This document shows, piece by piece, positions 10,923 through 21,755 of a DNA stretch of 64,000 nucleotides. Position 1 is the stretch's first letter. The number at the start of each line of letters is the position of its first letter. The notes beneath the pieces are model-generated. The model was not told the origin of the DNA. It ran no database searches and saw only the letters and a program-made list of their open reading frames with translations. Source of the DNA: Imbricaverruca yamaguchii (taxonomy: Eukaryota; Arthropoda; Thecostraca; Neoverrucidae); assembly GCA_034440575.1 (NCBI GenBank), contig JAOTOL010001662.1, positions 2,652,501 to 2,716,500 of the forward strand, in the 5' to 3' direction. Both the position numbers and the translations under genes were made by a program.

Positions 10923-12067
10923 AACGTGAGCCGTCGGAACATTTCAAACTAAGAGACGGGATTGTGCGCCGAACGCCGGCAGGGTCGGCGGACGCCGAGC
11001 AGGTGGTCTGGCCCTTGGCAAAACGATATGAGCTGTTTCATGCTCACCACGACACCACACACCACGCCCATGGTGGCCCTGAGAAAATGTACAAGCTGAT
11101 CAGTCGGCACGCTTGGTACCCGGGCATAAAGGCAGGATGCGAAGACTACGTCCATACCTGCGAAAGATGCGAACAGAGAAAAAGTACTCGTATCCGCAAT
11201 GCTCCCCTGCTGCCTCAGCCGGCAAACTGGCCTAACGAGACGCTCGTAATTGACATTGTAAATATGCCAAGAAGTCCGGTGACGAATAGGTCGCTGGTGT
11301 TTACGTCTGTTGACAAATTTTCAGGGTTTCTGTCTTGCTACCCGCTTGACACAGGTAACGCAGAAGAAGTCGTTGAAGTGTTAAGCGCCCACTTTTTGAC
11401 CTATGGTGCCCCAGAAAACCTCAAGAGCGATGCGGGCTCAAACCTCGTGAAAAATGCCCAGGTCACGGCGCTTTGCGAGCATTTCGGTGTTCAGACGCGG
11501 GCGAGCGTGGGGTATCACCACGAAGCCGTCGGCAAGGTCGAAAGAAAACACTTTGACATTAAACGCCGCCTACGGGCGATGTCAGACTCCAGGGGCACTG
11601 ACTGGGTGCAGAAGCTACCCGGTATAGTTTTCTCGTTGAACAATGAAGTATCCGATTCGACCTGTTTTTCTCCATTCTTCATTTATTTTCTCCGCCACAC
11701 CCACACCTCATTGTCGAAACTAGCAGCTGCCCCCAGGAACCAATACTCACACGATTATGTTCACGAGAAGCTCCGTCTCCTGTCCAATGTGTTTCAACAG
11801 GCGCAGCAGCAGCGCGCCCAAAGCGCTGGCCGATACAAACAGCAGTATGACAGGCGGCACAGAGTTGCAGAGCCAGCGATCAAAGTCTGTGACAGGTTGT
11901 TGTACAGGAACTATTCCGCTCGATCCAAATTGGATTATCCTTGGATAGGACCTTATGTTGTAGTCGCCCTACGAGGTCGACGGCGCTTAGATTTTGTTGA
12001 AAAAGGTGGAAAACTTCGACGCACCCATGTTAAAAATGTAAAAGTTGTGCGCGACCGTGATGTGTAA
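10904..12067 (+). pseudogene. pol: Integrase segment of pol
   Basis: 387 codons in a frame shifted relative to RT/RNase H; the break lies in or near the C-rich tract around 10908-10916. It has an N-terminal zinc-binding region (His-rich segment, then CERC at the end of YVHTCERCEQRK). The catalytic core has D117 (VIDIV), D176 (LKSDAGSN) and E213 (GKVERK). The D-E gap is 36 residues, one more than the usual D,D35E. The GPY/F module is seen as WIGPYVV about 35 residues before the end, and no chromodomain follows. It would insert the cDNA with a 5-bp stagger, matching the GCAAC duplication. The initiating residue given is not ATG; the segment is really an internal part of Pol. Confidence 0.9.
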
Positions 12068-12291
12068 TTGTGTGATACGTTCACGTTTTCAGTGCAAGGT
12101 ACGAGTATTGTTGCGCATTGCGGCCGCGGATATCACTTGCTCAGTGCCAGACTTGACGTTTGTACAAAAGATACATGATACTTACATGGTAGCCGTTCAG
12201 CGTTATTTGCTTCAAACTCGGTGTATATGCTGAGCCGAAACCCGTTTTTTTTTGTGTGTGTTCAAGTTGCCATTACCCACGCAATTTGGAT

Positions 12292-12303
12292 GAGAGGGGA
12301 AAG
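12292..12303 (+). promoter_or_regulatory. Polypurine tract
   Basis: GAGAGGGGAAAG abuts the 3' LTR exactly. It would resist RNase H and prime plus-strand DNA synthesis. Confidence 0.85.
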
Positions 12304-12488
12304 TGTCAGACTTTGGTGTCTGTTGTTGGGCCGCCACCGGACTGCTTCGGCACGTGTGCTCATGCGCCGGGCTACGTAACCGGGTCACGTGACCCGGTCA
12401 CGTGACCATAGCCGCCTGGGGTGGCTCAGCGGCTTGTCGTGTCATGGGACAGTGAGAATACAGGATCCGAAGGTGAAGGTCTGTGACA
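12304..12488 (+). repeat. 3' LTR (185 bp)
   Basis: Same termini as the 5' LTR. It is 13 bp longer because the GGGTCACGTGACC block is present twice in tandem (about 12388-12412). One CACGTG of the 5' LTR is changed to TACGTA here. A perfect GCAAC follows at 12489-12493. Confidence 0.95.
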
Positions 12489-12544
12489 GCAACACAATAT
12501 AGTTGATGAGTTAATATTACGCTCATCCAAAATTGATAATGTAG

Positions 12545-13345
12545 CTGTTTCTACCACATCCTTCTAGGTATCGGAGCGCCCATCGTGGGCTTAGGGCAGT
12601 GGTCGAAATATCGGAGACGGCTTTTTAGATCATGGGGTTATCGGTTCAGGTATTGAAGAATACAAAATTATCGGTGGCATGGCTTCAGGTAGCAGGTTCT
12701 CTTCCCAGGCATGGGGTGGCCTTTCAGCTATCTGGAGTGTCCTGCCAAGCACCGAAGTTGCCAATGCCGGCCTGGTAGGTGCATTTTTAGGAAATGTGAT
12801 GCACTTTCTGATATTGCTGTGGCCTTCTCAACTACGGATGACCTTTCTAATCTTGGGGAATCCTCTCAAATGACGGCTGTTTTTGGAGACTGGGACACCC
12901 TTTACATCCTTCACTGTGCCCTTTAAAACGTGATACACATTTGTTTGCATTTCTGGGGCTCATTCTCAGGCGTGAGATTACCCCTCATAGGCTTCAGGTC
13001 GCCCCTTCAGTCTCCGGGCTACATCTTGGGTAACAGGGCCACTATTCCCGCGCTCGTGGCTCCCTTTTGGGCTACGGGCGCCCAATAAAGCCTAAAATAC
13101 CCTTCCTTGCAAGCACTGGTGGTATATGCTGGCAAAAACATTGCGGTACCAGTTCCAAGAATTTGGGGAACAATTTAAAGCGTTCTGTGCGCCTTTTCAG
13201 GACTCTGGATGACCTCCAAGCAATCAGAGAACCCTTTCAGGACACGGGATTTTGTTCGGTATTAGGCCATCGATTCAGTTCTCAACAGCTCCACTTCAAT
13301 CTTCAGGTGCCATTTAAGCCATCTGGGGGAGTTCTTTCGATGGGA
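12545..13345. repeat. Degenerate quasi-periodic region
   Basis: Like 1520-2200, this stretch has loosely recurring motifs (TTCAGG, ATCTGG, GGGCTAC, TGGGGAATCC) about every 27 bases with little conservation. It is probably the remains of an old tandem array. I see no gene in it. Confidence 0.3.
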
Positions 13346-13489
13346 GTCGACGGCGGCTAGAGGGTCAACTAGCGCCACCAGCAGCAGGTTTTGTAACTAC
13401 CGCTACGGGCGCTTGTTGCGGCTGTCTCTTAACGAAACCCTTGCCTGTGGGCTGAGATAGGGGAGATTGAAGAAAAACCATCGCATTGA

Positions 13490-14416
13490 GTAATAATGCA
13501 GTTACTTAATCATTTTCCAGTATCACAAACATCGTGATGCGATCAAAATTAGATGCGGACTTGGTCATTACGAGTTCGGACGTAGCCTGGCTTTGAGTGC
13601 TTGTTCATATACACCCGTTATGTACTCGAAATTAAGACATAATTATAAAAATTCCGTAGTACCGGATAATAGTATACTTATTTGGCTATCTAACGGTGCC
13701 AACATCTGGCTATGGTGAAAATCAGATGCGCACTACAAAATGAAAGCTTATTAAGGTTTTGTCGCATTTGTGAACACAAACCAATTATTTTCTCAGAAGT
13801 TCAATCCACAGGGGAAACACCACCCTGCCATATAATGGTGCAACTATTTAGCTGTCCAACAGTCCAACAGTCTTTAGGATATCATGAAAACTAGATGAGG
13901 ACTTGGGCATTGCAATTTCTGACCGTAGCCTGGCTTTGCGCATTTGTTCACATAAACCTCTCATTTGCTAGAAAATTAAGGCATAATTTTACAAATCACA
14001 TGGCACCGGGTAATAGTACACTTATTTGGTTATATAACAGTGCCAACACCGTCTGGCAATGGTCAAAATCAGATGCGGACTTGGGTCCCACAAAATGAAA
14101 GCTTGTCGTGTTCTTGTCGTATTTGTGAACGCAAACCCGCTATCTTCTCAGAAGTTAAAACCACGAGAGAACAAAAATCATCATGTCATGTAATGGTGCA
14201 GCTATTTGGCTTTTTAACAGTGCCAATATCCTTGCGGTGTCATGAGAATTAGATGCGGACTTGGGCATTATAATGCTCAGGCTAGCCTGTTTTTATCGTG
14301 TTGGTTGACAAAAACCATTTACTCGTACGAAGACTGGGGACATGGTTAAAAAACTCGTACCTGGTATTAATATATCTATTTGGCTATCTAACAGTTGTAG
14401 TATCTTTGGACTGAAG
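13490..14416. repeat. Satellite, about 175-bp monomers alternating A-B
   Basis: Five full monomers start at 13545, 13718, 13887, 14065 and 14245 (lengths about 173, 169, 178, 180, 172), after a partial one from about 13490. Each starts near AAAATYAGATGCGGACTTGG. Monomers 1, 3 and 5 share GTAGCCTGGCTTTG-type interiors, while 2 and 4 share AAAATGAAAGCTT and TCTCAGAAGTT. The repeat unit is therefore really an A-B dimer of about 345 bp. The copies have diverged, so the array is not recently homogenised. Confidence 0.85.
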
Positions 14417-16743
14417 AAAACTTGTGCGACTGGAGGTGGGCGTGGTATTTGATAATGCCAAGACAGCTAATGAAAGTGGGCGATTCGGCGTTATCGGCCA
14501 GGCAAACACGATGTTTACATAATAAATAATGAGCTACAAAAAAAGGAAAGAAATTGGCGGAAGGCGCTCGTCACGGTGCATCTTTTGTGCAACGTTTGTA
14601 AATTTCGGTTGAAAACGTTCTTTGTTGTTGTTGAAATTAACCATTATATTAAGTTAACGTGTGTAAGTTTGCACGAGTGTAGAGCCCTCAGTATTGCATA
14701 TTTTCTAGATTTTCCCATGGGCAGGTCCACAGCTCCCGTGACAATATGTCTGTCTTTGTTGAAAATTGATTTAGTTGGAATTCGAGTTGAAACCTACCCG
14801 CTAGTTCGTTCCCGCCATCATTTCATTTCCCTGTTTGGAATTTGGTTTAAGAGCCACCGACGGCAGAATATTCGTCTCATCAAAATTTCCTCCAACGAAA
14901 GCTTTTTCTGTATCTTCCAATGAGAAAAAAAAATCTTTAAAAATGGAAGAAGCTGATTTGATTAACAAAGAAATATATGGGAAAAACGGAGTTGACGGAT
15001 TTGGGTGAAACATTTTATGGTGAGCTTGAATATGATCTTACTTTTGACTCACCGTGATAGCTTACCCACTATGGTGTTCCTTTTCATGTCAGTGATACTT
15101 TTATAATCCTTGTTTAGTAAAGGTTTTGAAAATTACATGTTGAGGTAGCGTCCGAATTGGACGAAACTAACGACTTGGACCGACACGAACTCGATACATC
15201 TAAAACATATTTATGTACCTTTTTGGGAGGGGTAAAAAATTGCACCACCTAAAAAGATCTTCAAACAAATCCGAAAACTCATCTGTAAGTTAAGCGCTTC
15301 TACTGCGCATTCCAAAACACGTTTCACCTAAACGGTAGATGAAAAACTGGGGGAGTTATTCGCGTTGAAACGCCAAAATAACGCATTTTCCCTATGAATA
15401 GCGTGCACTAAACAGGTTTTAGTCGATAGGGGACATGCGCGGCCACGCTACTGCTAACGCTTCGTTTCCACCTAGCGGCGGATATTCGAGCTGTAAGCAT
15501 GCCATTGGGTCGCATGGCGGCCGCGACCGCTAGATGCAAAATCTTGAAGATAATTGTCAAAAAACAAGAAAAGTATGTTATCTGGAGATTTTGCCTCACC
15601 AGTGATGGATACATCCATGATTTCTGTATCAGTTGATACTACTTAGGCTCCAGTATAATGGTCATTAGTATTCGTCAGTTTTGTTCTAATGTTGCCGCCC
15701 AAAGTTCCATATAGCTGAAGCATGGGGATTGCAAGAAGCATGGTGTGGTCACACGTGAAATTAAATATTTTGATCAAAGGATGGCACGAACGAAAAATGC
15801 TCCACTTGAACCTCCCAAGAATTCATCGCTCCTTTCAATGAAGGTATTCTTGACCAATTGACACTGCCGCTATACTTCGTCAAATTGGATTAAAGGTGAA
15901 ATAACTTCGCAACGATGCCTTTAAGTGAGGACAGTGCCCATTTGTTGCAGATAATAAGTTCGCTGGTGTAAAATAAAATTATTTTAGCGACACCGAACCG
16001 AACCTAGCCTAACCCACCCTTGAGATGAAAGAGTACTCCAAAATTGAGTTTATTGTACTTTAGGATGTTGATAAGGGAAGTCTTCCACAAACTTTGCCTC
16101 CATGAAACAAACAAAGGTATTAGGTTTTTATTAGGTTAGGTTTTCTAATTTTACAAAATGAGAATGTTTTAACTTTTAAAAATATTTTACAACAGGTTGG
16201 GCTAGGTTCTCGATTTGAAAAAACAAAACGTTCTGAAATGAATGCATCAAAAATAGTTTTGCTGTTTAAGGAAATACTCGATGTCTTGACATTTCTTTTT
16301 CCAGTGCAATGGTTATGAATGGGCCTAACATGATCTATCCACTCATTTCCTTAGCAAATGCAGACTTTTCAGTCGGGATACAAAATAATAGCCAGAACGG
16401 GGTGCGGAGTTGGATAATGTATCATATAACATGATATTCAGCAAGTAACATTGAAAATACATAAAAATGTAACATAGCCAACAATAGCACTAGGCTAATC
16501 TTCCATGCAAGAAAGGAATCATCTTTAAGGATAACATTTTAGAACATTTTTTTAAACAAACATTTTCGATGTGAGGAAAACTAGCCTAGCTAACCTAGCC
16601 TGAGCAGTTTTTGAAGAACAAAGCCATTCTTTTTTAAATTTAAAAAACATTGAAAACGTGCCTATTATACAGCTTACCTTACTTAGTTTACCGCTTTGTA
16701 TGCTTCATCAAGGTGAAATGTGCGTAAAACTTGTCATGGTTGC
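14417..16743. other. Unassigned AT-rich stretch
   Basis: No coding signal. A few short CCTAACC/GGTTAGG-like words occur (near 16008, 16132 and 16590) but do not form an array. Confidence 0.4.
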
Positions 16744-18001
16744 TTAAACCCATCCCGTCTCGGGGAGTCTTCAACCGCCCCCCTCGGGTTTTGTTTCGGG
16801 GATAGCGGATGAAAGGCGCGCGGTAGCGCGCCCAACTTTGTCATGCCTTTTCCCACATCAATTTGGCATGCTGTTTCAAAATTTTGAAGTCAGGTCATCT
16901 AGGGTCAACGAGTTAGTCAAGGTCAAGTGAGGTCACCTCCAACAAAGTTCAACCAGTCGTCACGCTTTAAAGGATACAGATATTTTAATGACACTTTCGC
17001 CGTTTGCTTATCTCTAGGGATGCAAGAAAACGTACAAGTGGATTTTTTTTGTGTTTTTTTTTGGTTTTGCATGCCCACCCGACTGCTCTGTTGAGCGGCT
17101 CGGCACAATCGGCTTCACACAAATACATGAATAAAGTATAGAAACGCTTGTGAATTTGCACAAAATGACAAACAGTAGATTTCCGGATGTGTAGGGAGTA
17201 ACATGCAAAGTGGCATCAATCGCATGACAGTCATTTCCATTTATGACAACATTCCAGTTGACCAAGTTTGGTTTCATTAGCCTGTCATGAACTTGACCTG
17301 ACTTGACCTCGGCAACCTAACATGACTTGTAAATTATATAGCATAACAATATGCATCAAACAAGTCGCTAGTGTTGTCAAAAACACTTCCCTTTTGCCAA
17401 TATACTGGAAGCGCATCAGCGCTGATTTTGTGATCTGGCGCTGCGAATTGTTTTAACTTTAACAGCCCCTAACTTGCCAAATTCTTGGCTTATTTTCATT
17501 TTGCGTGCTTTAAACAATGCGCCGGTCATTTGTAAGTAAGTACAGAAGAAATGGTGTATATCTGTCGGTACAATATGGAGTTTTTACGAAAAAATCGGAG
17601 GGGCGGGCGGATTTCGCCCTCCACCCCTCCAGAGTGTGTGTTAATCTGTCATGAACTTGACCTGACTTGAACTCGGTGACCTGACATGACTTTGATACAA
17701 TGTGGGATAACAATATACATCAAACAAGTCGCTAATGTTGCCAAGAACACTTCCGTTTTGCCAATATACACGAAGCTCATCAGCGCCGATATTTGTGGTC
17801 TGGCGCTGATATTTATCTTTACTTTAGCGAACCCTTACTCGAAAAAATGTCGATTTTAGCTTTTCTTACTTTAAGCAACATGCCGGGCATATCTAAGCAG
17901 GTACACGAACAATGGCATATATCGGCCGGGAAAATCTGGTGTCATCTACGAAAACCGGAGTGGTGGGCGGATTTCACCGCCCCCTCCAGAGCGCGTGTTA
18001 A
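16744..18001 (-). mobile_element. TTAA-terminated repeat family, copy A
   Basis: 1258 bp running from TTAA (16744-16747) to TTAA (17998-18001). Read on the minus strand it begins with two tandem units of about 360 bp (17641-18001 and 17281-17640), each starting TTAACACRCRCTCTGGAGGGG-like. It then passes through a unique middle and ends in the part shared with copies C, E and H (GTGACGACTGGTTGAA, then GTGACCTCACTTGACC, then CATGCCAAATTGATGTGGGA). The ends are short, GC-rich and weakly inverted. TTAA ends suggest a piggyBac-like non-autonomous element. No transposase frame is present. Confidence 0.6.
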
Positions 18002-19417
18002 AACTCAGGCTGCTACGGCGCGTCAAATATCTACAAAGTGCAATTAGCTCCCTGCTTTGCACCCCCATAATTAAAAAAGTTACAACTTGCCGAGTACTCT
18101 TTGTTCAGGTCTGATAATACAGGAGGGCTATTATACGATGCAAGAATTCCAGAGGCCTAATCTCTCTTAGTTTGCTGTGTAGAGGACACCAAACTTGACA
18201 TGCATAACTTTTTTGCCCATTTTATGTGTCGGGAATTTCGGAAACGAGCCTTAACGTTATTGTCTAATTTAGAATTTCTGTGGTTCACAAGATGTCAAAT
18301 TGATCACAGCATCTTTCGATGATGCATTTGTCGTTACAGTTTCCCATAGCTAAGGTGCTGGGGTAAAATAACACTTTCCCACAGAGTTATGCTAATTGGT
18401 TTTTGGCTCCTGTTAGATTTCAAAACTTCGTCCACGATGCATGTTCACGGTGCAAAAGTGTATTTTCAGTGTTTTAACGATGAAATATGTAAAGTACAGA
18501 TCAAGCTGGAAGATATGTGAGGGTACTGTACCCTCACCCCACTCCCAGAGTCCATTTTGTACACGATTTTTGCCCCAATAAGTGACCAACCTTCCTTTGT
18601 CATCTGCCATCAGGTTCAGCTTATCGAGTTACCCCGGAACTGTTAAACTAGCCTAACCTGAACGCTTAAAAGTTTAATCTCCACTTTAAATATTTTTTTG
18701 GGGAGAAAAGTTCCTTTGTTATTGTCCACTTTGACCGCCCAGCAAAAATCAGGTTTTGGAGTTAGAGCAAAAACGGGCAGCGGGGTTCGATGCGTTGATC
18801 TTTTGCGCACATGGGCGATGAGTTTGGTTATTTTTTTTCTCAGTGGTCTTGGTCGACCTCAAACCAGGCGTTCTTCGGAGTGGTCGAACACCTAAAAGCG
18901 TGAAAATAACACCGTAACGTCCACTTGTACTTAGTTTCACAAAGGAAAGATGCCTTACCTCATTCAAATAATTATTCAGTCTCGAATTACTTGAAAGGTC
19001 ATGATTCAGAGGAAGTACAAAGGCATACAGCGAAGCATAGGCAGCGTATTACTATGGAATAATATATGTTGGGAAGCACTAATCTCACCGAAGGTGTACC
19101 CCCACTCACTGTAGGAAATCACTTGGCACGCTTGCCCATGGTCCAAGGTAAGTTTATGTCCGAGTTCCACAGCTGTTGTTACCATTTTCTTTCCACCCCA
19201 GGCCTCCCGACTATCTTCGGCAAAGCCTTTCTCCCAAGCATCAGCCAGGAGGACCTATTAGGAAGATAGTATGATGTACTTGCACACTGGCAACAATTTG
19301 CAACTTGTCTGAGTTTTTTTTCCGTGCATTCCGTGTATTAAAAATACACATTGGAGTACCTGTGTCTTTATTATAATCAAGTATGGCATAGATAAAGATA
19401 AGGGTTATTCGATTATA
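18002..19417. other. Unassigned stretch
   Basis: No gene recognised. GAGGGTACTGTACCCTC near 18519 is a short perfect palindrome with a one-base centre. Confidence 0.4.
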
Positions 19418-19560
19418 GTCTGACCGCTGTACTAGTCTGACCGCTGTACTAGCCTGACCGCTGTGTTGAGTCACCTACCGATAATCGAATCGATAATCGG
19501 TAGGTGACTCAACACAGCGGTCAGGCTAGTACAGCGGTCAGACCAGTACAGCGGTCAGAC
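19418..19560. repeat. 65-bp inverted repeat with 13-nt centre
   Basis: The left arm 19418-19482 and right arm 19496-19560 are reverse complements with one visible mismatch. The loop is 19483-19495. The arms include units of the 17-bp array that continues to the right, so the array changes direction at this point. It could extrude as a long hairpin. Confidence 0.9.
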
Positions 19561-19660
19561 TAGTACAGCGGTCAGACTAGTACAGCGGTCAGACTAGTAC
19601 AGCGGTCAGACTAGTACAGCGGTCAGACTAGTACAGCGGTCAGACTAGTACAGCGGTCAG
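19516..19660. repeat. 17-bp minisatellite
   Basis: Units of AGTACAGCGGTCAGACT, about eight and nearly identical. They start inside the right arm of the inverted repeat and end at TTGGGTTAGAAC. Confidence 0.95.
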
Positions 19661-20121
19661 TTGGGTTAGAACACGATACAGCTGCGTCGCAGTGCTCAAT
19701 GTCAGCATGTTCACAGACACCATGCTACCTATTCAAGAATGGATACCAGTCATGACTGAGGTCGATTCCATTCAAATTTGATGTCAGCCAATGCCTATGC
19801 TTATTCAACCCATGGACCGTGAGTGCAAAATAGCCTTGGCAGTCGACCGCCCCTAAGCTACAATTCATCATCATTAACCACTGCGTGATGTCCACTTTCT
19901 ACCTTCTTCTTTTGGTGGTCGTATCCAAGTGTCAGTCGGTCCGTAGAGGAAGTTTCGTTAATGGAAAGCTTCTTTACATGCGAGTAAGTTACGCGGCCGG
20001 TTCAAACGAGGGAAATAATGTATTCTAATTGAATGTTTGTCTGAAGGACATGGTAAGTCGTCTCATGAACGTCTGTCGTAATGCACGCAAACGGAGTTTT
20101 GGGTGCTCAGAAGTGGCCGCC

Positions 20122-21267
20122 TCACCGAGTGAGCAGACTGGCCCCAGTCAGTCACCGAGCGAGGTGGTGCGCTCTCAGTCAGTAACCGAGCGAGGAGGCG
20201 TGCTCTCAGTCAGTCACCGAGCGAGGAGGCGTGCTCTCAGTCAGTACCGAGCGAGGAGGCGTGCTCTCGTCGTAGGGGTGTGTTGCGGTGGGCGGGTTTG
20301 TGACCGTGGGGGCCGCCGCGGGCGTTTGGACCGGGCGCGTCGTACCGAGCAGGAGGCTGCTCTCATCAGTAACCGAGCGAGGAGGCGTGTCTCAGTCAGT
20401 AACCGAGCGAGGAGGCGTGCACTCAGTCAGTAACCGAGGAAGCGCTCTCGTCAGTCCCGGCGTTGTACCGAGGAGGCGTGTCTCGTGAACCAGCGAGGCT
20501 GCTCTCAGTCAGTAACCGAGCGAGGAGGCGTGCTCTCAGTCAGTCACCGAGCGAGGAGGCGTGCTCTCAGTCAGTAACCGAGCGAGGAGGCGTGCTCTCA
20601 GTCAGTAACCGAGCGAGGAGGCGTGCTCTCAGTCAGTCACCGAGCGAGGAGGTGTGCTCTCAGTCAGTCACCGAGTGAGGGGGCGGGCTTTCAGTCAGTA
20701 ACCGAGTGAGGGGGCGGGCTCTCAGTCAGTCACCGAGCGAGGAGGCGTGCTCTCAGTCAGTAACCGAGCGAGGAGGCGTGCTCTCAGTCAGTAACCGAGC
20801 GAGGAGGCGTGCTCTCAGTCAGTCACCGAGCGAGGAGGCGTGCTCTTAGTCAGTCACCGAGCGAGGAGGCGTGCTCTTAGTCAGTAACCGAGCGAGGAGG
20901 CGTGCTCTCAGTCAGTAACCGAGCGAGGAGGCGTGCTCTTAGTCAGTCACCGAGCGAGGAGGCGTGCTCTTAGTCAGTAACCGAGCGAGGAGGCGTGCTC
21001 TCAGTCAGTAACCGAGCGAGGAGGCGTGCTCAGTCAGTGTAGTAACCGAGCGAGGAGGCGTGCTCTCAGTCAGTCACCGAGCGAGGAGGCGTGCTCTCAG
21101 TCAGTAACCGAGCGAGGAGGCGTGCTCTCAGTCAGTAACCGAGCGAGGAGGCGTGCTCTCAGTCAGTAACCGAGTGAGGGGGCGGGCTCTCAGTCAGTCA
21201 CCGAGTGAGGGGGCGGGCTCTCAGTCAGTCACCGAGTGTGCAGACTGGCCCCAGTCAGTCACCGAAA
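20122..21267. repeat. 31-bp minisatellite, about 35 copies
   Basis: The unit is CACCGAGCGAGGAGGCGTGC followed by TCTCAGTCAGT, with CAC/AAC alternating at its start. A non-repeat GC-rich interruption lies at about 20270-20345. Both ends carry the same variant unit, reading GCAGACTGGCCCCAGTCAGT (20133 and 21240). The unit length is not a multiple of three, so the open frames here are short-lived artefacts. Confidence 0.95.
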
Positions 21268-21480
21268 GATGGGCCTCCAGTCATCGACGACTTTGCGATT
21301 CGTCGAACCGTAGCGCCACTTTCAACCGTCGAGTTCCTGCCAGTTACAGAACGTGGCGAGTGGATGGTCCTAATCTCGAAAATGCAGACCATTTTTATTT
21401 CACACAGCGTTTATTCATAAACCCCACAATGTTGGACGCTGAAGAATCAGAAAAAGGAGGTATGCTCCTGTTGACTAGGG

Positions 21481-21755
21481 TCAACCCCGGACACATTGTG
21501 CCAGAGCATATACAAAACCCCGGGCAGTGTGCCAGTGCACGTACGAGTCCCAGACAAAACCCCGGACACATTGTGCCAGAGCATATACAAAACCCCGGGC
21601 ACAGTGTGCCAGTGCATGTACGAGTCCCAGACAAAACCCCGGACACATTGTGCCAGAGCATATACAAAACCCCGGGCACAGTGTGCCAGTGCATGTACGA
21701 GTCCCAGACAAAAAACCCCTACACATTGTGCCGGAGCATGTACGGCCGGCCGAAA
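21481..21755. repeat. 77-bp minisatellite, about 3.5 copies
   Basis: Copies begin at CCCCGGACACATTGTGCCAG and contain the related half CCCCGGGCACAGTGTGCCAG, so the 77-bp unit is itself built from two diverged halves. Confidence 0.9.

Larger units (their letters stand above)
7104..12488 (+). mobile_element. Ty3/gypsy-class LTR retrotransposon, full length but defective
   Basis: A 5385-bp element with both LTRs, a primer binding site, gag, pol and a polypurine tract. It is flanked by the perfect 5-bp target duplication GCAAC (7099-7103 and 12489-12493). Domain order is protease, RT, RNase H, integrase, which defines Ty3/gypsy (Metaviridae) rather than Ty1/copia. No env-like frame exists between the integrase stop (12067) and the 3' LTR. 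The LTRs differ at 9 positions over 172 aligned bases (about 5%) plus a 13-bp length difference, so the insertion is not recent. Pol is broken by an in-frame stop at 8608-8610, a frame change between 8667 and about 8720, and another near 10904-10922. This copy therefore cannot make a continuous Pol. Confidence 0.95.

Noticed and set aside
12068..12303. An env gene after integrase
   Set aside because: Only 236 bases separate the integrase stop from the 3' LTR, with no frame of useful length.
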